Assembly: GCA_025526935.1 (NCBI GenBank)
Contig: JAHLKD010000099.1
Span: 1-64,000, forward strand
Direction of reading: 5' to 3'
Length of the DNA: 64,000 nt
Source of the DNA: Cladochytrium replicatum
Taxonomy: Eukaryota; Chytridiomycota; Chytridiomycetes; Cladochytriales; Cladochytriaceae
Below, piece after piece: positions 10,130-21,855 of the stretch. The position numbers were made by a program, and so were the translations under genes. The notes under the pieces are model-generated. The model made no database searches. It had not been told where the DNA came from and saw only the letters and a list, made by a program, of their open reading frames with translations. Position 1 is the first letter of the stretch; every line of letters starts with the position of its first letter.

Positions 10130-10776
10130 TGGTAAAGTTTACCAGAGAACTTTGAGAGTGTTGTTTGTTGCAACGGCTGCTGGTGTACTACTCCTGCCGG
10201 AACTGGCGAAGTTGATTAGAACGGGGGAGGAAAAGATAACGGCTGGGATGATCACCTTCTATAACCCAAAAAATTGCTAGGTACAAGATTTGTTCGATAT
10301 CGCTCTTTTCACCTTGATGGTGAGGGATCTATGACCATCAGAATTGAGAATACGTACAACTACCACAAGTATAAACACTGCCATTTCCCGAGACGATCAC
10401 CACAGAACCTCTTCTGTGATCTCGGAAGTGTGTTAATGATTTCCTCTAAATTTGGCCAGGCTTCTGCTCAACGTCCTTTCGGGTCGCCCTCTTGAATCTG
10501 GAAAGAGGGTCTATCTTTTTCGACTCGTCAACAGTGCTTTTGCGTGTCTTGGCATCGGAGGGCCATGATGGCAGTCCGGAACCCACCTTTGATTTGAAGT
10601 GGTTTGAGACTTATCCACAGCGATGGGGAAAGGGTGCTGGCTTAATGTGGACTGGAAACGGCTTGTTACTATTTTTCGGACTCTGCGCATACGTCGTACT
10701 AGGCTGTGGTTTTGCAATAATTGCAGCAGCCGCAATCAAAACAACTATCCGGAGGTCAGCCACCAAAGTGCTGTGA
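10092..10776 (+). CDS. uncertain membrane protein candidate (possibly several exons or a pseudogene)
   Basis: I do not recognise this. Three forward-frame segments look coding. From 10092 there is GKVYQRTLRVLFVATAAGVL with a predicted membrane helix, then LPELAKLIRTGEEK. Near 10275 there is VQDLFDIALFTLMVRDL. Near 10450-10550 there is LARLLLNVLSGRPLESGKRV followed by YLFRLVNSAFACLG. An open frame at 10492-10776 in a third register carries GLLLFFGLCAYVVLGCGFAI, another membrane helix. No consistent splice model joined them. The segment overlaps the 5' end of the minus-strand repeat pseudogene. Either a multi-exon membrane protein or a relic. Confidence 0.25.
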
Positions 10777-11327
10777 TAGCTGACTTGCAGATGATTCTCA
10801 GACATTCTAGCCTTTTGCACGCAGGTCTACGCAGGAGGACGGAGCATGTGGTATATTAATTCATGCTCTTGATGTATGATGATAATTGAACTCTATCAAA
10901 GAACCGCTGGAAACTGAAACTGATCCCGAGCAAATTTAGCGCAATCACGGCAATCCGGTCTTTTTCAAACTCTCACATGAATGTGTTAGCGGTACAACTC
11001 TCCTACCCGCTTGATCCGCATCTGTGGCGTGGGACATTTAATGCAGAAGCGAATCAAAACCAAATCATGCTGCTAGGTGAGCGAACAAAGGGCGTTGATG
11101 ATACAGCTTATGTCTGTGTTGAGAGATTCAACAAACGATTGAAAACATGAACTTCATGATAATCCAAAAAACGAATACATACGCGATATCTGACAGTTAC
11201 AAATCTACACGACAGAGACTCAGGTGTAAGGCTGAAAAAGAAGAGAAGCAGGAAACGGCATTAAAGTCATGTATGCCAATGTGCAAAATCAAAAAAGAAC
11301 TGCGTCCTTCCAGTATTCCCCAAACAT
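10777..11327. other. intergenic region downstream of the giant DUF3712-like gene
   Basis: AT-rich with scattered stops in all frames. No gene seen. It should contain the 3' UTR and polyadenylation signal of the minus-strand gene ending at 11328. Confidence 0.5.
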
Positions 11328-14300
11328 CTAGCCACCCAAAACCTTTCCAAGGTCAACCGCAATATCCTTCCCTGAGAGTGCCTGATTCAGCCAATCCACT
11401 CCCTGCAAATTAATATTCGCCAGCTCCACTGACGCTGATCCACCAAAAATCGAGCTAATCCCTCCAAGAATAACACCTCCCAGTCTAATGCCGCCAATAT
11501 CCAACTTCACCGCATTGTTCCCCTCATTCAACCTCAGCGGCGCGTTGCTATTCTCCCCATGCACCTGAACCGTTGCGATATCCCTTTCCCCATTCGCCTT
11601 CCCAAATCTCACGTTCGCAGTAAGACCGTTCGTGATGGTAAGGTCCACGGGAAGTTTGCTCTCTGGCCGAACCACGACGTTGATGTTCGGAAGGATGTTA
11701 ATTGCGGGAGCACCTTGGAGTGCCACTATTCCGCTGCTTCCGTCGATGTTAATTTTCACCGGGATTTTAGAAAACAACGTGATCGGATTGTTTGCAGATG
11801 CACCGAATCGGAGGTTTCCAAGTGTGAGAGTGACAGGTTTACTTTCTACCACTCCCTTCGCTAGCGTGACATAAAAGTCTCCTTGTGTGGACGAAAGAGT
11901 TGCGTCAATCGTTGCCGGTGTCGCGGAAACTGCCTTCGAGATCGCGACGTTATTGAGGGATCCAGTCAGGAAACTTGGTGCAGCCAGCGAATCGCCTGCA
12001 AAACCATCCAGTGCGCCAAAAGGAAGATTCACTTTGATGTCCGGGAATTTTTGGGAGAGTGAAGTTGAGAACGTTCCTGAAGCTCCTTTCGCTGTAAGAC
12101 CAAGCTTCACACTAAGTGTGTTGAGTGGATCTGGAACGAGCACATTGCGAATCGAGCCTCCCCCATTGGCTGGTGCTCCACCTCCACTTGGCAGCACGTT
12201 CGAAATCAGCTTTCGCGAGTCGACGTTTACTTTCACTTTTGAAAGCAGCAAGTTCTGTCCGTTTGGTGTCCCAAACTTCACGTTGGTCACACTAATTGTG
12301 TTCAACGTCGTTTGGGCTTTGTTCAGCACCACATCAGCAATCTTGGCAACCTCATCCTGAGCCTCTCCGGATGATCCGAAATTTATGCCGGCCGTTGTTG
12401 AAAGCTTTCCAAAGTTGAGGATAATTGGGTTCAAGTTCAAATCCACAAGGTTTGCAGGTCCAGATGCGGTGCTGACCGAAAAGAAACCGAGGTTGGCAAT
12501 GACGTTATTTGTCAATGCGATTTGAGGCGGAACTTGTGCTCGGACGTCGATGTTGAAACCTGTCTGCACTGTGTTTACGACCGCGCTCTGGAGCAAGCTC
12601 GCCAAATCGATTTTTGCTCCAGCTCCTCCTGACGCACCTCCTGCAACTCCGTCGGCAATCTTCACAAGGTCCGCGCTCGGCAGGGTCAGCCCAACTTCAA
12701 CACCGCTCAGCAAATTGAACACCTTCGCCTTCGCAGTACCAAACCCAACGTTGCGAATGGCGACCTTCACATCAGGCACGTTCCCGGGCGCAGCTCCCGT
12801 CCCCAACCCAAGCTTTGCAACGACTCGATCGACAAGCGGGTTCGCGATCGTCGCAATCGGATCCGCCAGAGCGGCTGTATCTGCCTGCGCCATCGTGAAC
12901 GTGAATGGAAGTGTAAGCTGTGACCCAGCGGTCCCTCCGCTCGCAACCCTAAAGTTCTCGGTAGCGAACCCTCCAAGTTTCAAATTTTGGAGCTTGACAT
13001 CTGCGCTGACGAACCCAAGGTCAAACGAGATCGCGGTGTTGCTGCGCGATTTGGCCCCGAGCGTGGTTTTCACTGTTGCAGCGATTCCGTCATCTTGGGT
13101 TCGGAAGTTGAGTGAATCAATGCCACTTGGGAGAACTTGGTCGACGATCCCAGAGAACGGGTTGTTCCCGCCTCCACTCCCCGAGCTGAGTGCCGCAAAG
13201 TTAAGCGGGAGCGCCACCTTTGCCTTTGAAAGAAGTTTGAATGCGTTCGCCTTTGATCCCCCAAATGTCAATCCGGAAACAGAGACGCTGGACGCCCCGC
13301 CTTTTTGGAATGCGTCGAAGAGCTTAGCTACCGCGTCTGCGCTAGCTTGGTTCGTCTCGCGAAGGTCCCCAGCTAATGCAATAGCAAACGAGCTGTCACC
13401 AGTTCCGAGTTTGAGTCCATTCAGCGAAATTCCAGCTATTCTTGATGCATCCTGCAATCAAACGTTGATGATGAGCAAAACACACCAGACAATTATATGT
13501 CTCTCAACTTACCGCTGCGTCGATATTCAAAGTCACGAAAGGAATCTCGGCAGAAAGACCAGTCGGATTCTTAATCCTTGTGTCGACGCTGGTGTCAAAC
13601 CCAGCGTCCGTCACCGCAAACGCAATCTTGCTAAGGGATGTCAACGACACTTGTGTTGGAGAAAGCTTTTCCAACACGTCTGGAGGCAGCAACGAGCCAG
13701 TACTGTTGCCCGAAGCAGCTCCAAAGTTCAACGGGATCGACACCTTTGCGTTCGAAAGCAGTTTGAACGCCGTGTTCGCGCGCGTTCCGAACGCAAGACC
13801 GCTGACGACAACGTTGGAGCTGCCCCCCTTTTGGAATGCGTCCACGAGAGATGCGACTGCGTCGGCGCTGGCATCGTTGGTGGATGACAGGTCACCGTCA
13901 AGCGTTATGGCAAAGTTGCTCTGGCCCGTTCCTAGCTTCAGGTTCGTCAGCGAGATTCCTGCAATCGGTGCGTTCTGGAGGGAAAATAAAGGGACCGAAT
14001 GAGACGCCTGCTTTCAAAGATCAGCTCATACTCACCACAGCAGAGATTTGGATAGTCAGGAATCCGACATCAGCTGCCAAATTCGTGGGATTGTTCACCG
14101 TAGAATCGACTGAAGTCTGGAATCCCGTATCTTTAACCGCAAACGCGACGCTCCTTAGTTGTCTCACACCCGCTCCATTGAGCGACGGCAACTGCACAAG
14201 CTTCAACAAATCGCCGCCCGATCCTCCCTCTCCACCAAAAGTGAGAGCCACTTTCACTCTCGCACCCGAAAACGCCGTGACAGCGTCTGCAGCGCTGCTC

Positions 14301-17300
14301 CCAAACTCTACTCCCGAAGCTACAATCTCTGCCTTCACCGCGCCGCCATTCAGCACACCCTCCACGATCTTATCCACGTTCGCATTCTGCTGGAGCTGAA
14401 CTTTCAAACCCGGTGTGAGCACCACAGCCCCGTTCTTATCGATCGCTATGTTGGTAAGCTCTATTCCGCCGAGCTCAGACCCATCCACAACGATCGACCG
14501 TACACGTACAAAACCGATCGTAACGGACACATCAGTAAGCGGGTTCGTAATCCCGATCGACGAGGTGAGCGCGAAACCCGTATCCTCAGTCGCAAAGCTT
14601 GCGGCCTTGATCGCAATCGGACCGAACGCAGCAGCACCGTTATCCAGCGCCTTCAGCGCAGGCACGATACTGCTCAAATCCAATCCTGATCCACCTCCTC
14701 CACCACTTGCACTCGCAAGGGAGCTTACAGGCAAAGCCAGTTTCACCGTCGACAGTATCCTCGAAATTGGCGTGTTTGCACCCGCATTCCCGATCCTCAC
14801 GCCCGTAACAGCGAGACGCTGCGTTGAGCCGCCGAGACCTCCGTTCTGGAAACTCTCCGCGAGCGTAGCAACGCCGTTCTGGATCTCTGCGCCGCGACCG
14901 AATGCGCCGGTGACACTCACACCCGGGAAGTTCACCCTGTCCCCGCTGATTGTGAGCCGATTCGCGCTCGTCAGGCGGATGTCGGCGGTCACGAGGTCCC
15001 GGTCGTCGAGCTGGACCGTCGAGGTGAGGGCTGCGATGTTGGTCGAGATTTTGGTGTTGGCGGTTACGAGGCCGGCGGCGAGGATCGTTCCGGGGTTGTT
15101 CAGAGATGCGTCGAGAGCGATGGTGCCGCCGTTTGCAATTGTGCGAATGTTGAGTTTGGAGACGACAGGGGAGAGCGATGTGATGAGACTGCTTCCAGTA
15201 GAGTTGGAGGTTGCTGTCGTCTTGAATGAGCTGAGAACGCGTGATACGAGTGAAGGTGTGACTCTGATGTTGAGATCTGAGAAGAGCGTCTTTGATCCAC
15301 CATTGGGTCCTAAATCGACACCCTTAATGATGACAGCGGGTTCGTTGTCGCTGGTGGAGTTTGAAGCAGTTTCACTCGAAAGGATCTCGAAGAATTGCTG
15401 GAGTCTCGCTGGGAGGTTGGCGGGCACGTTTTGTGGGAATCGCACGGAAGTTTTAAGGTTCAGTGGTTGCCTCACGACCTGCAAGAAAATGTTTATCAGT
15501 CATGAAATTTTGATCACTTTCTGCCTCAGCTTACCCCAGAATTGTCCTTGGTAGTCACAGTGTCCAGCGCCAGTCCAGTCAGTCCAACTGTCGCAAGATC
15601 GTCATTGTCTACTCCCGTCCTCAGCGTACTCTCCGGAATCGCCACAACTATCCCAGGCAGCCCGTCCGCGACACTAAAAACCACGTCTGATCCGACCCCA
15701 GCGTCCACTCCATCACCTGCGCCGGTCACGTCCAACGATGCCTCTCTGACACCAACACTCAGCCCCGACACCAACGCACTCCCCGCTTTCCCGCCCGAGC
15801 TCGCAACGATCGAGCTGAGCGTCGCAAGCGAGAACGGGATCCGCACGATCTTAGCAAAAGCGTTCAATGGACCCGAACCGGAGCCGAACGTCACGCCGCC
15901 CACTGCGACACCCGCGGTGGGTATCTCGGCTTTTGCGATTGAGTCGACGGTCGAGCGCGCGAGTGTGCCGAATGCGGCGCGGGCGGATGGGACTGAGAAG
16001 AGCTCGACTGAGATGTCTTTTGTTGCGCCGGAGAAGAGCGGTTGAGATGCGGAGCCTTGGATTTTGATGTCGGGAACGCCGATGCGCATGAGTGTGACCA
16101 GTGCATCGGAGGAGTTGAGGGTGGTGGTTGTTGCGGCGGGGAATACGTCGATGGTGAAGCCAGTCACGGAGATGGAAGCGTCGATCGGGATAGTGAGGGT
16201 CATATCCGGTGTGAGCTTGAGAACCCAGTTCTGCGCCGCGTTCTGGGCGAGACTGACACTGGCCGAGTTGATTTTGAATAAGCTCGTCAATGGTACACCG
16301 CCGACTGAGATGCCACCGCTCGAGGACGGAACTGAATCGGTCGGAGTTGATCCGGATGTGGAAGACGAAGCAGATCCAAGGGCAAAGAGTACCATGTCGA
16401 TCACTGAGAATGGAACGGTCACGTCGATGGAAAACGCCGAGTTCAGGAACCGGACAGGATTGCTGCCAGCCTCGTCGTTTGCAATGGCAATGTTCCTGAA
16501 TCCAACTGTCACGCCATCAAACCGCCCTTTCAGGATGTTTTCCAGGGCCCCGGTGCCCTTGAATCCTCCGGAAGGAACTATACGCGTCGTGATCGCAAAG
16601 CTGTTGTCTGCAACTTTGAGCGAAAGTCCGGTGAGCAGAAGAGTGGAAACGGTCTCGTTGTTGAGATGGACGTCAAGTGAAAGCCGGCCAATCGAACCGC
16701 TCAAGGGTATCGGAAGAGATTGCGTGAACGCACCTCCAACACGAATGGTGATTTCGTCGCCACTTACATTGACGGCAAGATCGTTGATACTGAGAATAGA
16801 GAGAGTCAGGTTGGCTGCGGTTGCGGAGACCCGATCTGATGACGACAGTTTCGCGTACGAGGTGACTGACGCCCAATGAACATTGCTCAAATCGTTAAGA
16901 TCGCTGTTGACAACAGTATCGTCTTCTGTGTCATCTGCATCATCTGTGTCACCTGTGTCCTTAGCACTCCCAGACCGTAAATCGAAGGGCACCACGGTTC
17001 GATCGCCGCTCCCAGTATTATCGTTATCAACATCAAGCTCTTCGTCATCATCATTATCCAACGACGCACGTCTCCTCAGTCTCCTCCGTCGTGTGGGAGT
17101 TATGGCCGATGTATTGTTCTTGCCGACTTTCAGCAGTGACAACAAAGATTTCAGATTTACCGGCACGCTTCTGAACAGATCCACACCGGTGATTGGTATC
17201 CCCAATATATGGAAATTCGTTTGATTGATCCGGATATTGACCGTTATTGTGTCCAGAGATGCAGGTGTTCCGCCAGTTATTGTCGCGATTGCCGCGTTTG

Positions 17301-18118
17301 CAACGGACTGAAGTAGCGACCTCACGGCATCGGGTTGTCTGAACCGCAGTGCGAGCGGATCAAAGCTGATGTCGAGGGGTTGATCCTGTTTGATATTGAT
17401 GGAGTTGTCGATAAGGTCGATGTCAATTAGGGGAGCGTTGGTATCTGCCGTTAGGACTTCGACGTAGATCCGTGGATCGACGGACATGGAGAAACCCAGA
17501 GAAGGGACATTTGGAATCGAAAGTTTTGGGAGGTTTCCCTTGAAAGTTGCAAAGATGCTTCCGCCATCCCCCGTCGCATCGTTGGTGAAATTTACAAGAG
17601 AAATTTGGGTGATGGTGAAGTTCTTAAATGTGTCGCTATTGTTGTCGAGTGGGAACGTAGCAAAGATGTTTTTGATGACGGCGGGGATGATCACCTGCAA
17701 GGCAACGGTTGAGATGACAACAGAGAAAAGAGTTACGGCTCACCTTTATTGCCACTGGGATCATGATGGCGGAAATGATGAGTGTGATCGACAAGCACCA
17801 CACCAGAATGCACTGCCATCTTTTGAGATAACCAAGACAGTACCGCTTCTCTCGTCGTGGGATGGTATTCAATGTGTTGGAAGCATTTGGCCAGGCACCG
17901 ACCTCAGGGTCCTTTTCCAGAGCGGGTGTCTTGGTGGTGAATTCTCTTATTGAAAGCAGAGTGGACTGTGAAGCAGACGGGTCGTAAGAGTGTGGGGTAT
18001 CATTTCGGGAGAGCGGTAGATGAGAGCTGATGTCGAGAGGCGAAGTGGGACCGGACGCAGTGGTGTTGTTCTTCTTTAGACGTGAGGACGTGGAGAACGA
18101 ATGGAGTGAGAGCGGCAT
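11328..18118 (-). CDS. giant single-pass membrane protein with DUF3712/LEA2-like repeats
   Basis: Five exons on the minus strand: 18118-17744, 17694-15535, 15478-14036, 13974-13513, 13451-11328. Introns are 49-61 nt, all GT-AG and all in phase 0. Product about 2,187 residues. The N-terminus is cytosolic, Ser/Thr-rich and positively charged before one membrane helix (ILVWCLSITLIISAIMIPVA, residues about 104-123). The rest is a long extracytoplasmic beta-rich region of repeated segments. Signatures include ITQISLVNFTNDATG, LDVHLNNETVSTLLLTGLSL and VxxxNPxxL/VxFG phrases typical of fungal DUF3712 and LEA2/WHy folds. A low-complexity Asp-rich stretch with RRRRLRRR lies around residue 330-370. Function in the family is unknown; cell-surface or vacuolar membrane-contact lipid handling is possible. 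An upstream in-frame ATG at 18190 would add 24 residues. The array looks like repeated internal duplication. Confidence 0.82.
12990..13974 (-). repeat. duplicated exon unit in the giant DUF3712-like gene
   Basis: Exon 4 (13974-13513, 154 codons, phase 0 at both ends) and the first ~154 codons of exon 5 (13451 to about 12990) encode related sequence. Shared signatures are IAGISL-NLKLGTG, ASADAVA-L-DAFQKGG, VSGLxFG and KLLSxAKV-xPLNF. This is exon-level tandem duplication. Confidence 0.8.
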
Positions 18119-18190
18119 CCTCGTCCAGCACCAACCAAGAGCAAGCAACGAGTTAAAAGCTGAAACGCGGAGATTGCCCGTCTGATTCAA

Positions 18191-18959
18191 ATCACAGTAT
18201 TTTCATAAATTGCATGATGAGCCGCTGGGTTTGATTGGCTGGGGGAGATGGGTGGCACTCAGAGCGTTGGTGGCGCTAGAAAAAAAAGACGAGTACGTTT
18301 GGACAATCAAACTTAACACAGGGATCACCGTCCTATTCTTAATGAGCTGCTGACGCATCGGAAGGCCGTGTGTTGGTTCCTTGCCTTGCTTTGTACATTG
18401 ATGCTTTGTATGTTATCAGAGCATTTATCAATGACTGGTGGTACCAAGCTGCACACGCGTCCTGTTATTTCAACCCGGCCAATCAACAAATCCTTGTCCA
18501 CTTTTTAGCCGCTGTTTTCTTACAAGCATACTGGACTTCTTATTAGTTTCTCCTGGATCCACTTATGCGAGAGACAGATATCGGGAGCTCAATATCGGCA
18601 CTGTCCGCTTCCTCGTTGATCAACGCCCTGTCTCGATGAAAATCGCGATCTCACGTTCTTTCTTATGATGCAAAGCTCGATCTTGAGGAAAAGAATAGCA
18701 GGACTAAACCTATTAATAGCAATTTTCCTTAATCCGACTCTGTGGTCCATTAAAATCACCATGGTATCCTAGAACTAAATATAGTGATTTCAATCGATGC
18801 AACTCTTGGGTAAAATGGGTATACTGCAATCCATGAGCGCAAAGAACTGCGTAGACTTCCTCGCCCATTTACAATCCTCGCAACTGCACAGACTCGCTTC
18901 AACCGGGATCAACATGCACTTGTGATCTTCAAGCCAACTCATAACTGGTTGACCCAACG
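18191..18959. other. intergenic region upstream of the giant membrane-protein gene
   Basis: Presumed promoter of the minus-strand gene (start about 18118-18190). A poly-A run (18281-18288) and mixed composition; no repeat-family remnant or ORF with a recognisable motif. Confidence 0.5.
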
Positions 18960-20151
18960 AATCTCACCGCAATGACATTAACCAATCAAGAACGCCCATT
19001 CTGCTTTCAGAGTTCTTGGAACTCAAACCACCTTCTCTCCACCAATTTGAGATCCTTCAAATCTCTGAAGAACCCAAACCGGGTCTTTTCGCAAAATCAC
19101 CACTTGCTTTTGAAGATTGCTCACAAATCATCGCGGTATGTATCTCCTTCATACCCAAAATCCTTCCAACAGCGTTGGATTTCCTCACGCTCTTACGCTC
19201 TTCTGGATTTCCTCAAGCTCTTACGCTCTTCGAAACTACATCGACTTTCTCCTGCCTAATCAGCATGCTCGAGTGTACTTTCAACCATTTCTTTGTAGCG
19301 CTATCCACCCAGATTTGGTAATTTTCGGCGGAACCCACTCCATCAAAAGTCCGCTTGTCCTCCATCATTCAAGCATCGTGATCTTATCCCCGGATCGTGT
19401 AACGTACTATCAAACATTCATCGTACTTGAGTGGCAGCTTGCTGTTCTTCCACCAATCAAGAACATCGATTCGCCCTTCCGATATCGCGGAGTGAATCGC
19501 CAAAGCCCAGTGTTTTGGCTGAGTCCGCTGGTCAACCGTCCAGATCTCCACGGTAGCTCGCATCGTCTATGATCGACTCGCTCCAGGAATATTTCAGGCC
19601 GCTGTGCTTCCGCCATTGATAAACTTAGGTCCTGTTTTCAGGGTTTGGCGCTTTCCATTCCCACCGGGTTCCAGACTCAATCCACTGCGTCGCCACCAAT
19701 CCAGCACGTCCAAGCGACCCTTGGAAGCAGACTCCATCGGGTGTTTGCTGTACCCAAACCTCAGTCCGCTATTCTTCCACCATTCCAGTACGTCAACACG
19801 CCCACGTCTCACTTGGGGTATCCGGACCGCAACCTTGACACCGCTCGTCCACCGCCGCAAGTCAAGTACATCAATGTGACCGTTTCGAGACGCCGCGATC
19901 ATTGCGGTCTCGGAGTCCATCGGGTCCTGAATTGCTCCAGAGTCTTTGAAGTGCTGAAGTAGTCCAACAATGCCTTCGGAACTGGCCTTGCAGACATTCT
20001 GCTGGGGAAGAAATGGAAGCAATACATTCATGATGTGATCTGTGTGGATATTCGTGGCCGCTCTGTATGCCAATGTAGGCTCTCCAGCATGTTCGTATAG
20101 AGAGCAAGAATGTCTAGGCAACGATTTCGAAGGGAGTTTGTGTGTTTCCAT
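18960..20151 (-). pseudogene. decayed F-box/WW-repeat gene, minus strand
   Basis: On the minus strand the frame opening at 20151 (METHKLPSKSLPRHS) reaches EGIVGLLQHFKDSG, AASRNGHIDVLDL, RGRVDVLEWWKNSGLRFGY and KGRLDVLDWWRRSGLSLE. It breaks near 19650. Further units in other frames follow: VLDWWKNSKL around 19450-19475, an interrupted VLE-stop-WR near 19360, and ISNWWREGGL near 19040-19060. The order N-terminus to repeats is preserved, so this is a complete gene that decayed through stops and frameshifts. Confidence 0.75.
19176..19231. repeat. 28-bp tandem duplication inside the pseudogene
   Basis: tggatttcctcacgctctta... at 19176-19203 is repeated at 19204-19231 with one substitution. Confidence 0.85.
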
Positions 20152-20317
20152 TTTGTATAGGAAAGACAAAGTGCTAAATGTAGCACTTGCCCCAACTAAA
20201 AGGGAGCTGGATGTTTCAACATGATGCATTTCCACATGAAAGCATCGGGTCGATGAAAGAAAAATCAATTGATTACATGTTTGCTCAATAATATTGCACC
20301 CGTCCGTTAGCGATTCT

Positions 20318-21628
20318 CTACGCCTTCGTATCCATCTTCTCAACCTTTTCCTCTTTCCCTCCTGCCGCCGATTTCTCCTCTCCCTGTTTCCCTCCTGCGC
20401 TGCTAACGCTCCTGCTACTCCTCGAGCTCACTGACGAGCTCCTCGAGCTGCTACTGTAGCTACTCCTGCTCCTACTGCGACTGTAACTCCTCCTGCTCAC
20501 GCTCGAGCGCGACGACACAGACCGCGAGCGCGAGTACGACCGCCTCCGTCTGTTCGCGGCGGGACTACGCGACCTCGACCGGCTGCGTGACGGCGATCGT
20601 CGCGATCCACGGCGCGCAGGCGCCGCACTCGAGTTGTAGGATCGTCCGCTGGAGGGTCGGTACTGGTCGTACGCAGCACCACCGCCACGTGCATTTCCGC
20701 GTCGATCAACGTCCCTGTCTCGAGGACGATCGCGATCACGCGCGCGTTCCCTAGCCTTCTCGCGGTCACGAAGCTCCTGGTCACGACGGTCGCGTTCGCG
20801 CTCACGATCGCGATCCCTGAACCTCTCCCTCTCCTTCTCCTTCTCGCGTTCCCGTTCCCTCTCACGTTCCTTTTCCCTGCCCCCGAATCTTCCGCCCTTG
20901 TCGTAAGCGCTGGAACGGACGTCGGTGCGTAAAGTGCTTTTGGACGCGTTGCTTCGTTCGACGATAGCGGTGATGTTTCCGGTTCGAGCGGTGCGGTCGT
21001 GGAAAGCGACGACAACGATTGCACCATCGATCTGTGCGCCGTTCATGTGTTCTATCGCTTCCTCGGCCGACTTGCGGCTTTCGTATTCAACATAGGCAAC
21101 TCCACGATGGGTACGCACTGATCATCAATAAATAAACCTTAAATTATGCAGTCCCTTTTTCAACTTACATTTCCCTGTCATCGGAAGATCGACAGACTGG
21201 ATCGAGCCATAATTCTCAAAAATTTCCTTCACCTAATCAAAACAATCGTTAAATTCTTCTGTGACAGATCTCGCCATAAACTCTTACATGGGCTTCACGA
21301 ACGTTTGGCGTAAGTTTCGACACGACAACGGCCTTAACCGCCTTCTCCCCATCAGTCTTCTTGTCATCAGATTTTTTTTCCACGTCCTTCATCACGACAT
21401 CTTCGCCGCTCTTCCTGTTCCGGGGAGCATCTCTGCTACGGCTCCTGCTACGCGAGGATGAGCGTGACGAGGAGGACGGCGATGATGAGGAGGATCGGGA
21501 GGAGCGACCGCGCCGGCGGCGCGGAGACGGAGAGGATGGGGGAGAAGCTGAGCGGCGTGGCCTTTGCGACGAGCGGATCAGCCCATAACAGCGCAGCTTT
21601 TTGAGTGGGTAACTTTTTTAACTCACAT
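20318..21628 (-). CDS. RNPS1-like SR protein (RRM plus RS domain)
   Basis: Exons on the minus strand: 21561-21288, 21232-21169 and 21117-20318, with introns of 55 and 51 nt. They encode an Arg/Ser-rich N-terminus, then one RRM (VVVSKLTPNVREAHVKEIF ... IQSVDLPMTGKLRTHRGVAY ... MNGAQIDGAIVVVAF). A long charged Arg-Glu/Arg-Asp region and a terminal RS domain with many RSRS blocks follow, about 379 residues. RNP2 (VVVSKL) and RNP1 (RGVAYVEY) are visible. RNPS1 acts in splicing and in the exon-junction complex. No ATG opens the first exon. An intron with donor gtgagt at 21626-21621 and acceptor caaag ending at 21562 would split the start as AT (21628-21627) and G (21561), and restores phase. That start is inference. 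In human RNPS1 the RS region is mainly N-terminal, so the domain order is slightly different. Confidence 0.8.
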
Positions 21629-21855
21629 TTACAAAAGTTTGTTCGGGAGAGGGACTGGCTGTGACAGAGCCACGCGTCGGCAAGAAAATAGGAACATGTG
21701 GATACTTTATGGGAACAGAATTAGTATGAAGTAGTGGTGGAGCATGTCCAGGAATGTACAAAGAGGTTGGCAGCACAACAAAGTTAAAAAAAAAAGTTGA
21801 TGCAAAACAGTCTAAATGAAAAGCACTCGGGCAACAACCCCGACATTGGTCCCTC

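Noticed and set aside
12550-15554. Long plus-strand ORFs (445 and 379 codons) opposite the giant membrane-protein gene
   Set aside because: They are antisense shadows caused by codon composition of the minus-strand gene; no motif, and the minus frame has splice sites and domain repeats.
16064-16879. 271-codon plus-strand ORF
   Set aside because: Also antisense to the same gene, no recognisable domain.
20497-21027. 176-codon minus-strand ORF inside the RNPS1-like gene
   Set aside because: Shifted frame of the RS/RD region; arginine-rich by composition only.
21361-21588. Plus-strand Asp/Glu/Arg-rich ORF
   Set aside because: Reverse complement of the RS-rich first exon of the RNPS1-like gene.
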